Assembly (NCBI RefSeq): GCF_014199595.1
Contig: NZ_JACHNX010000003.1
Span: 124,001 to 188,000 of the forward strand
Direction: 5' to 3'
DNA: 64,000 bases
Origin: Sphingomonas yabuuchiae
Lineage (GTDB): Bacteria > Pseudomonadota > Alphaproteobacteria > Sphingomonadales > Sphingomonadaceae
Shown here in pieces: positions 58,123 to 64,000 of the stretch. Made by a program: the position numbers and the translations under genes. The notes under the pieces were generated by a model, which was not told where the DNA came from, searched no databases, and saw only the letters and a program-made list of their open reading frames with translations. Position 1 is the stretch's first letter, and every line of letters starts with the position of its first letter.

Positions 58123-58159
58123 AGAAAACGGGGTCCGGCATCGCTGCCGAACCCCGTCC
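58123..58159 (-). terminator. Rho-independent terminator of the outer-membrane protein gene
   Basis: On the minus strand ACGGGGTTCGGCA, GCGA, TGCCGGACCCCGT and TTTTCTT, 27 bases after the stop. A stem of about 13 pairs with one mismatch. Confidence 0.88.
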
Positions 58160-58185
58160 TTTACGCCAACTGGATCCGAGAGGGA

Positions 58186-58827
58186 TCAGAAGTGTGCGAC
58201 AACACCCGCCATCGGACGGAAGGAGTGCGCGTTGTCGAAGGTCGAAACTTCCATACGCAGACGCAGACCCGAGTTGCCGGTCAGGCCGCCCAGACCGATG
58301 TCCTTCGGGCCGACTTCGGCGCCGACGCCGTACACGGTCGCGTGATAGTCCCGCTTCAGGTCGCCAGCGACGCCCGGAGCGAAATTGTGGAAGTTGTTCC
58401 AGCGGTAGCCGACCTTGCCGTAGAACAGGCCGCTCTCACCGGCGCGGAAGCCCGCGCGGCCATAGGCGCCATACTGCCAGTCGATGTCACCCGACACGCC
58501 CTTGGCGACCGCGCCTTCGGCGCCGACGAACACCGGGCCCAGCGGCACGTTGAAGCCGACGATACCCTCGACCAGCGCGCCGTCCAAGTTGTAGCCCTTG
58601 GGCTGCGCGGGGATGCCGGCAACCGTCTGGCGATCGAACTGCTCCCAACCACCCATGATCGCGACGTACGGCTCGATACCGAAGGCACGGGTGCCGTCGG
58701 GAGCGGTCGCGGTGTCGGCCGGGGCCGGAGCCGCGGTCGTCGTGTCGGTGGTGTTCATGTCCTGAGCCATGGCAGGCACGGCAACGAACGCGGCCGCCGC
58801 AGCGGCGACGAGGGAAAGCTTACGCAT
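58186..58827 (-). CDS. Outer membrane beta-barrel (opacity/porin-like) protein
   Basis: A 213-residue outer-membrane protein with the signal MRKLSLVAAAAAAFVAVPAMAQ, a Thr/Ala/Pro linker, and about eight amphipathic beta-strands (EPYVAIMGGWEQFD, YNLDGALVEGIVGFNVPL, GPVFVGAEGAVAKG, YGAYGRAGFRAGESGLFYGKVGYRWNN, YHATVYGVGAEVGP, SGLRLRMEVSTFD). It ends FRPMAGVVAHF with the C-terminal aromatic signature for the BAM complex. The family is the eight-stranded OmpA/Opa/porin-like barrel; function unknown. GAAGGG lies before the ATG. A tRNA-like leader is noted upstream. Confidence 0.88.
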   Translation of the reverse strand: MRKLSLVAAAAAAFVAVPAMAQDMNTTDTTTAAPAPADTATAPDGTRAFGIEPYVAIMGGWEQFDRQTVAGIPAQPKGYNLDGALVEGIVGFNVPLGPVFVGAEGAVAKGVSGDIDWQYGAYGRAGFRAGESGLFYGKVGYRWNNFHNFAPGVAGDLKRDYHATVYGVGAEVGPKDIGLGGLTGNSGLRLRMEVSTFDNAHSFRPMAGVVAHF

Positions 58828-59059
58828 GTGAGATACCCTTCTCTTATTCTATGTGGGGCGGCGGATCGAACCGCTCAGCCCAGGCCCGCTTAACCGGCTA
58901 GACGCCCATGGGTTGCACGGCATTTCAGATTTTTGATCGCCTTATCGGAACCTGTGGCACCAGAGACACAGTTCCTGTCACCTAGATGAACCAAATGCGG
59001 GCGGAATGGGGCAATGGCAGATTTCCGCCACTTTTCAGCCCGGTTTCCGCCCGCCATCA

Positions 59060-59392
59060 TCAACGCTGAGCCATGCAGCGTACGGAATCACCCGTGGGGC
59101 GTGTCAAAACAACCTCACCCCCCTTGCCGCGCAGGTCGTGACCGAATCCGGCATAGTGGATGCCGGACGCGGCCCGCTGCCCTTCCAGCCGCATCTCCAG
59201 ATCGTCGCCGAAACGCACCAGCGCGCTGTCGTCGCGATTGTCGAAGCGTACCCAGAAACTGCTGCCATTCTCGCACTGGAAGGTCGTCGAGACCATCGGC
59301 GGCAGCGTCGAGGCGGCACGCGGATCGGGCATGGTCGAACAGCCGACTAGCACGATGCCGCCCGCCGCCAGCGCGACGGGAAGCCGGTTCAT
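59060..59392 (-). CDS. MliC-family lipoprotein (lysozyme inhibitor-like)
   Basis: A 110-residue lipoprotein; signal MNRLPVALAAGGIVLVGC with the lipidated Cys18. Residues about 35-108 match MliC/PliC: TTFQCENGSSFWVRFDNRDDSALVRFGDDLEMRLEGQRAASGIHYAGFGHDLRGKGGEVVLTRPTGDSVRCMA, with the typical Cys pair at the ends and the G-x-H-Y-x-x segment. Family members inhibit c-type lysozyme in the periplasm. Its start overlaps the stop of the acidic-protein gene (ATGA). Confidence 0.86.
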   Translation of the reverse strand: MNRLPVALAAGGIVLVGCSTMPDPRAASTLPPMVSTTFQCENGSSFWVRFDNRDDSALVRFGDDLEMRLEGQRAASGIHYAGFGHDLRGKGGEVVLTRPTGDSVRCMAQR

Positions 59393-59733
59393 GGCCGCAG
59401 GGCGGTATCGTCGGCGTCGTCGATATCGCCGTCGGCCACCGTGTCGTCCTCGAAATCCTCCTGAAGATCGTCTTCGTCGATATCCTCGGCATCCATGTCG
59501 ACCGAAGCATCGCTGGTCCCGACCTCTTCGGAGTCCATGTCGAGTTCGTCGATCGGCTCGTCCTCGACGCTGTCGTCGCCCAGATCGGGTTCGATATCGG
59601 TCAGCAGCACGCCGTCGCTGGGACCGTCGCGCGTCACCTCCAGGATTTCGGCGCGTTGGCTCTCGTCATAGCCTTCTTCGTCCCAGCCATCGTCGCCGGG
59701 TCCTTGGCTCGGAACCTGATGTCCGCCCATCAC
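59389..59733 (-). CDS. Very acidic hypothetical protein, 114 residues
   Basis: Translation gives MMGGHQVPSQGPGDDGWDEEGYDESQRAEILEVTRDGPSDGVLLTDIEPDLGDDSVEDEPIDELDMDSEEVGTSDASVDMDAEDIDEDDLQEDFEDDTVADGDIDDADDTALRP in composition about 40 percent Asp/Glu, with almost no basic residues and no membrane segment. It is low-complexity and probably disordered. The four-base overlap with the MliC gene supports a real gene and co-translation. No family recognised. The first Met is assumed; the second Met is equally possible. Confidence 0.68.
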   Translation of the reverse strand: MMGGHQVPSQGPGDDGWDEEGYDESQRAEILEVTRDGPSDGVLLTDIEPDLGDDSVEDEPIDELDMDSEEVGTSDASVDMDAEDIDEDDLQEDFEDDTVADGDIDDADDTALRP

Positions 59734-59823
59734 TGCCTCCTCTTGAACTGTGGAGGGTGAACACGGGGGCGGGCCGGGCGGTTCCCCCGGCCTTGATTAG
59801 GGGGCGTCAGGGATCAGGGGGCG

Positions 59824-61071
59824 TCAGGCGGGGCGGAACATCCGCCCGCGTTCGGTCGCGAAGACGAAGGCAAAGGCCGCGCATCCGGCGATCAGGAAAC
59901 CCAGGGTCAGCGGCTGCGTCGTCCCGTCATAGGCCTGGCCGATGCCTGCGCCGATCAGCGAGCCGATGGTGACGCTGGTAAAGCCCTGCACGCTCGATGC
60001 GGTCCCGGCGATCCGCCCCATATTCTCCATCGCCATGGACGAGAAGTTGGAGGTCGCCAGACCGAAACACGCCATGGTGATCGCCTGGAGCACGGCGAAG
60101 ACGATCAGCGACTCACCCCCGAAATGCGCGATGGCCAGATGGATGGCCGACACGATGATCAGGATCGTGACCGAGCTGTGGCTGATTAGCCGCGTGCCCA
60201 GCCGCATGACGATCCGCGAGTTGAGCAGGTTCGCCGCCGCCATCGTGACCGAGGTCGTCGCGAAGATCAGCGCCAGCAGCTTTTCGCGACCAAAGGTCTG
60301 CGCCATGATCGGCTGCACCGAGTTCAGATAGCCATAGAGCGCCGCCATCAGCGCGGTCGCCGCCAGCGTATAGCCCAGCGACAGCCGGTCCCCGATCGTC
60401 TCGCGCCAGCCCCCAACGATGCGTGTCAGCGAGATGGGCAGCTGCGCCTCGACCGCCAGCGTCTCAGGCATCCGAAGCGAAAACCAGGCCAGGACCAGCG
60501 TGGCGAGGCCCGCGATCGTCCAGAAGATCAGCCGCCAATTGCCGAACAGCAGCACCAGTTCGCCAAAGGCCGGCGCCAGGATCGGCACGATCATGAACAC
60601 CATGAAGGCGATCGACATGACCTGCGCCATCGCGCGCCCGTGATAGCAGTCGCGGACCAGCGCCACCGTCGCCACCCGCGTCGCCGCGATCGCCGCCCCG
60701 GCACAGACCCGCGCGACCAGCAACAGGGTGAAGCTGCCCGCCACCGCCGACGCGCCATTGGCGATGATGTAGATGATGAGCGCGACGATCAGCACCCGCC
60801 GCCGCCCGTAACGATCGGCCAGCGGCCCATGCACCAGCTGCGCCACGCCGAAGCCGATCAGAAACGCCGTGACGACGAACGCCCGCGCCGCGGGCGACGC
60901 GCCCAGCGACTCCCCGATGGCAGGCAGCGCGGGCAGCATCGAATCGATGCCCAGCGCCGTCAGCGCCATCAGCGCCGCGATCAGCAGGACGAACTCGACA
61001 AACCCGATGGGCGCGCCGGGAGGCTCGGCGGTGACAGGCGTCACCGGATCAGCGGAACGGGATTCGGACAT
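59824..61071 (-). CDS. Bcr/CflA-type MFS multidrug exporter
   Basis: A 415-residue drug/proton antiporter with 12 membrane segments. The first loop carries MLPALPAIGESLGASPAARAFVVTAFLIGFGVAQLVHGPLADRYGRRRVLI, where GPLADRYGRRRV is the MFS motif A and the PALP start is characteristic of the Bcr/CflA (DHA1) subfamily. RVCAGAAIAATRVATVALVRDCYHGRAMAQVMS is the segment after TM4. The ATG with MSESRS is chosen because GGGACAAG precedes it and the extension is not membrane-like. Substrates cannot be inferred. Confidence 0.92.
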   Translation of the reverse strand: MSESRSADPVTPVTAEPPGAPIGFVEFVLLIAALMALTALGIDSMLPALPAIGESLGASPAARAFVVTAFLIGFGVAQLVHGPLADRYGRRRVLIVALIIYIIANGASAVAGSFTLLLVARVCAGAAIAATRVATVALVRDCYHGRAMAQVMSIAFMVFMIVPILAPAFGELVLLFGNWRLIFWTIAGLATLVLAWFSLRMPETLAVEAQLPISLTRIVGGWRETIGDRLSLGYTLAATALMAALYGYLNSVQPIMAQTFGREKLLALIFATTSVTMAAANLLNSRIVMRLGTRLISHSSVTILIIVSAIHLAIAHFGGESLIVFAVLQAITMACFGLATSNFSSMAMENMGRIAGTASSVQGFTSVTIGSLIGAGIGQAYDGTTQPLTLGFLIAGCAAFAFVFATERGRMFRPA

Positions 61072-61309
61072 GATGCTTGTCCCATAGGACGAATGGTCAC
61101 CCAGGAAAACCACGAAACGCCCTGGTCTTCCCGCCCCCTAGTGGAGTCGGCGCGATCAGACGACCGCTGGATATTTGTATCCGCCGCCCTGACAGTGCAG
61201 ATCGTGGCGACACGTCTGCTCCGCCTCGCCCGGTCCGCGCAGGGCCTGAGTTGACGCTTCGATATGCGTATCCATGCTACATATCCATCGATCTTGGGGA
61301 GGGATAGAT

Positions 61310-62305
61310 ATGCGCAGGCGGGTCATTGTCGGTCTGGCCGTTACGACCACGGTCGGCGGTCTGTATCTTTGGAACGCCTCCTGGTTGGCTCCCGCGCCGC
61401 AGGGTCGACCACTGGTCGAGGCGCATCGTGGCATTCATCAGACCTTCGATCGGACTGATCTGACCCGACAGGAGTGCACCGCCACCCGGATGCGCCCGCC
61501 CACCAACCCGTATCTCGAGAACACCATCGGCTCGATGCAGGCCAGCTTCAGGGCGGGGGCGGATGAAGTGGAGATAGACGTCCACCCGACAACCGATGGC
61601 GAGTTCGCGGTCTTCCACGACTGGACGCTCGAATGCCGTACCAATGGCAAAGGCGTCACGCGACAGCAGCGCATGGCCTATTTGCGTACGCTGGATTTGG
61701 GCTACGGCTACACCGCAGATGGCGGCAAGACCCATCAGTTTCGCGGCAAATTCGTGGGTCAGATGAAGACGCTCCACGAAATCCTGACGGCCTTTCCCGA
61801 CAAAAGCTTTCTGATCAACGTCAAGAGTGACGACCCGTCCGAAGTGGATGCGCTTGTCGCGTATCTTCGCGCCCGGAACCACCCGACCGACCGGCGGCTG
61901 CGGGTCGTGGCCAGCGACACGGTTCTGGATCGGCTGGCCGTGGTCGCACCGCAGGCGCGGCGCTGGTCGGTCCGACGCACCAAGTCGTGCTCGATACGCT
62001 ACATTGTATTCGGCTGGACCGGTTATATTCCCGAGAGTTGCCGCCATGGTTTCATCGGCGTGCCGATCAACGGGCGATGGGCGTTCTGGGGCTGGCCCAA
62101 CCGCTTCCTGCAACGGATGCGCGACGCCGATGTCGAGGTCGTCATAGCGGGTCCGATGGGAAACAAGAGCGGCGATCCGGGCCTGACCGATCCTGTTCAA
62201 CTCGATGCAGTGCCACAGCAGTATAACGGCCGGTTGCTGACCGACGATGTTGAGAGGATTGGCCCGGCCGTCCTGAAACGCTGGCCGTTGCAAGCGACCC
62301 GATAG
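61310..62305 (+). CDS. Glycerophosphodiester phosphodiesterase family protein
   Basis: Cleaves glycerophosphodiesters into glycerol-3-phosphate and alcohol; 331 residues. One N-terminal hydrophobic segment (RVIVGLAVTTTVGGLYLWNAS) acts as signal or anchor. GDPD blocks are EAHRGIHQ (His-Arg), NPYLENTIGSMQASFRAGADEVEIDVHPTTDGEFAVFHDWTLECRTNGKG with the metal-binding Glu-x-Asp, and FLINVKSDDPSE. RFLQRMRDADVEVVIAGP is the C-terminal barrel part. GGAGGGAT precedes this ATG. With PhoX and Pit it fits phosphate scavenging. Confidence 0.9.
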   Translation: MRRRVIVGLAVTTTVGGLYLWNASWLAPAPQGRPLVEAHRGIHQTFDRTDLTRQECTATRMRPPTNPYLENTIGSMQASFRAGADEVEIDVHPTTDGEFAVFHDWTLECRTNGKGVTRQQRMAYLRTLDLGYGYTADGGKTHQFRGKFVGQMKTLHEILTAFPDKSFLINVKSDDPSEVDALVAYLRARNHPTDRRLRVVASDTVLDRLAVVAPQARRWSVRRTKSCSIRYIVFGWTGYIPESCRHGFIGVPINGRWAFWGWPNRFLQRMRDADVEVVIAGPMGNKSGDPGLTDPVQLDAVPQQYNGRLLTDDVERIGPAVLKRWPLQATR

Positions 62306-62394
62306 ACAGCCATTCAGCCCCTCGACAGCTTGCGGGGGTCAGACCTGCACCCCAACTGTATTGATGCAACAGGACGCGTAAGGAGTTTATCGCC

Positions 62395-62892
62395 ATGTCC
62401 ATCCTGTCCCGCTCCCCCCTCGCCCTCCCGCTGCTGGCGGCATTGGTGCTGTCGGCCTGCGATCGGCCGAACCAAGGTACGTCGATCACGGTGAACGGCT
62501 CGGATGGCGAAACGCTGGCGTCGGTCGATGGCAAGTCGGGGGAGGTGAAGCTGGCGCTGCCCGGCTTTTCCGGCGCGTTCAAGCTGCCCAAGGTGTCGAT
62601 GGAGGCCGATAATTTCGAGCTGAACGGCGTGCATCTCTATCCCGGCTCGACGATCCGCAACGTCGATGTCGGCAATGGCCGCGACAAGGCGTTCACCATG
62701 ACCTTCGACAGTCCGGCCGATCCGGCGACCGTGCGCGACTGATTCCGCGACAAGATGGGCGAGGCCGACTTTACCCTCACCGATCAGGGCGGCGCGCTGG
62801 TCGGCAAGACGGCGGAGGAGAAATCCTTCCGCCTCGACCTGCGCCCCTCGGGCGGCGACCGATCGACAGGGACGATCACGCTCGGAGGATAA
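62395..62892 (+). pseudogene. Lipoprotein-like gene interrupted by an in-frame TGA
   Basis: The frame starts at an ATG with AAGGAG upstream and reads a lipoprotein signal (MSILSRSPLALPLLAALVLSAC, Cys22), then SITVNGSDGETLASVDGKSGEVKLALPGFSGAFKLPKVSMEADNFELNGVHLYPGSTIRNVDVGNG. At codon 116 (62740-62742) there is TGA. In the same frame coding-like sequence continues, FRDKMGEADFTLTDQGGALVGKTAEEKSFRLDLRPSGGDRSTGTITLGG, to TAA. The amino acid composition and codon bias are unchanged across the stop, so a TGG-to-TGA change (Trp) is likely. The truncated product would be 115 residues. Confidence 0.75.
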
Positions 62893-62978
62893 TGGGTGGG
62901 GCGGATGACGCACCCTGTTCGGAGATGACGGGCGCGTTATATAGGGGCCAGCCTATTCGATTTTCTGGACATATCGCC

Positions 62979-63935
62979 ATGACCGACACCCGCTCCGCCG
63001 AGGTTCCGACGCTCAGCCTCGCCGACCAGGACCGTGACCCCGAGGGCTTTGCCGCCGCCTTGGGCACATCGTTCGAGCGGTTCGGTTTCGCCATCGTCGC
63101 GGATCATGGCGTGCCCGCCGAACTGATCGACCGCGCCTGGGCGCAGACCAAGGCGCTGTTCGACCTGCCCGAGGAGGAGAAGCGCGGCTATCACGTCCCC
63201 GGCGGCGGCGGCGCGCGCGGCTATACCCCGTTCAAGACCGAGATCGCGAAGGATGCCAAGGTCGTCGACCTGAAGGAATTCTGGCATGTCGGCCGCGAAC
63301 TGCCCGAGGGGCACCCCTATGCGGACCGGATGCCCGCCAATATCTGGCCCGACCGCCCGGAAGGGTTCCGCGCGGATTTCGTCGAACTGTTCTCGGCCTT
63401 CGATCGCGCGGGCGACCGGCTGCTGTCGGCCATTGCGCGGCATCTGAAGCTGGACCCCCACTGGTTCGATTCCGCCGTGAAGGACGGCAATTCCGTCCTG
63501 CGCCTGCTCCACTATCCGCCGATCCCCGCCGATGCCGAGGGCGTCCGCGCAGGTGCGCATGAGGACATCAATCTCATCACCCTGCTGCTCGGGGCCGAGG
63601 AAGCGGGCCTCGAACTGCTCGACCGCGATTCGGGCGAGTGGCTGGCGATCCGCCCGCCTGAAGGTGCGATGGTGGTCAATGTCGGCGATATGTTGCAGCG
63701 GCTGACCAACCATGTCCTGCCTTCGACCACGCACCGGGTGGTCAACCCGCCGGTCGAGCGGCGCGGCTTCTCTCGCTATTCGATGCCCTTCTTCCTGCAC
63801 CCGGCGCCGGACTTCCTGATCAAGACGCTGCCCGGCACGATCAGCGAGGGGCATCCGGATCGCTATCCGGAGCCGATCACGGCGCATGACTATCTGTTCG
63901 AGCGACTGGTCGAGATCGGGTTGATCAAGAAGTAA
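62979..63935 (+). CDS. Isopenicillin N synthase-like 2-oxoglutarate/Fe(II) oxygenase
   Basis: A 318-residue dioxygenase of the IPNS/2OG-Fe(II) family. The N-terminal part is the DIOX_N domain (VPTLSLADQDRDPEGFAAALGTSFERFGFAIVADHGVPAELIDRAWAQTKALFDLPEEEKRGY). The iron ligands are His and Asp in GAHEDINLITLL and His in PSTTHRVVNPP; Arg/Ser for the co-substrate are in RRGFSRYSMPFF. GGGGARGYTPFKTEIAKDAKVVDLKEFWHVGRE is also typical. The ATG with the family-like start is preferred to an upstream frame opening. The substrate is unknown. Confidence 0.9.
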   Translation: MTDTRSAEVPTLSLADQDRDPEGFAAALGTSFERFGFAIVADHGVPAELIDRAWAQTKALFDLPEEEKRGYHVPGGGGARGYTPFKTEIAKDAKVVDLKEFWHVGRELPEGHPYADRMPANIWPDRPEGFRADFVELFSAFDRAGDRLLSAIARHLKLDPHWFDSAVKDGNSVLRLLHYPPIPADAEGVRAGAHEDINLITLLLGAEEAGLELLDRDSGEWLAIRPPEGAMVVNVGDMLQRLTNHVLPSTTHRVVNPPVERRGFSRYSMPFFLHPAPDFLIKTLPGTISEGHPDRYPEPITAHDYLFERLVEIGLIKK

Positions 63936-63957
63936 TTCAGGCGGATCGCCTGGGGCT

Positions 63958-63996
63958 TGCCCTCCCCCAGCCCCTCCCGCTTGCGGGAGGGGAGCG
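63958..63996. repeat. Family C repeat at window end
   Basis: CCCTCCCCCAGCCCCTCCCG followed by CTTGCGGGAGGGGA, the palindromic unit of family C. It begins 23 bases after the oxygenase stop and may continue outside the window. Confidence 0.7.
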
Positions 63997-64000
63997 GCAA

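Noticed and set aside
58094..58141. Longer start for the HNH gene
   Set aside because: The upstream ATG is inside the terminator hairpin of the outer-membrane gene.

Overview
The window is about 64 kb of GC-rich chromosomal DNA that looks like a Sphingomonas-type alphaproteobacterium. The evidence is the very high GC, a split rplJL / rpoBC locus, a TonB-dependent receptor, a NodT-type outer membrane factor, PhoX, an aerobic class Ia ribonucleotide reductase, and several families of short GC-rich palindromic repeats between genes. It reads as core chromosome. There is no phage, plasmid, integrase, transposase or CRISPR array. The species assignment is an inference from gene content, since no 16S gene is present.

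Layout. 1-4.5 kb (minus): valine/branched-chain catabolism, mmsA - acyl-CoA dehydrogenase - 3-hydroxyisobutyryl-CoA hydrolase - enoyl-CoA hydratase (cut by the window edge). 4.6-5.7 kb: DUF1275 membrane protein and two 51-residue small genes. 6-11.9 kb (plus): three-gene HME-type RND metal-efflux operon (adaptor, pump, outer membrane lipoprotein). 12.2-13.9 kb (minus): DUF47 regulator and Pit phosphate transporter. 14.3-16.6 kb (plus): TonB-dependent receptor. 16.8-21.5 kb (minus): HPP membrane protein, Tat-exported lactonase, and PhoX phosphatase with a PHO-box-like cluster upstream. 21.6-22.9 kb (plus): promoter, L10 leader, rplJ and rplL. 23-26 kb (minus): DUF1826, an NTF2-like protein and a polytopic membrane protein. 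26.3-28.3 kb (plus): RTX-type protein. 28.8-38.1 kb (minus): a 59-residue protein, rpoC, a tRNA-like element, rpoB and its promoter. 38.3-41.5 kb: proline-rich membrane protein, metallophosphoesterase, catalase-family protein. 41.7-46.4 kb (plus): pyrD, ggt, long-chain acyl-CoA ligase. 46.6-47.8 kb (plus): small HTH regulator with two paralogous membrane proteins, the first frameshifted. 48-49.5 kb (minus): class I fumarase. 49.6-52.8 kb (plus): GGDEF-EAL-PilZ protein and a DUF3429-like protein. 53-57.4 kb: nrdA and nrdB, separated by a repeat-flanked DUF559 endonuclease, a DUF2171 gene and a small membrane protein. 57.7-61.1 kb (minus): HNH protein, outer membrane barrel, MliC lipoprotein with an acidic protein, Bcr/CflA exporter. 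61.3-63.9 kb (plus): glycerophosphodiester phosphodiesterase, a lipoprotein gene with an in-frame TGA, and a 2-oxoglutarate/Fe(II)-type oxygenase.

Themes. Phosphate acquisition recurs (Pit/DUF47, PhoX, glycerophosphodiesterase). The ribosomal and RNA polymerase genes that form one operon in many bacteria are here two convergent units about 6.4 kb apart, each with its own recognisable promoter. The most unusual signal is a tRNA-Leu-like cloverleaf with a shortened anticodon arm in the rpoB-rpoC gap. Two genes look damaged or recoded: a frameshift at a C6 run at 46897-46902 and an in-frame TGA at 62740-62742. At least six families of intergenic inverted repeats occur in several copies, and one brackets the DUF559 gene inside the nrdA-nrdB interval.
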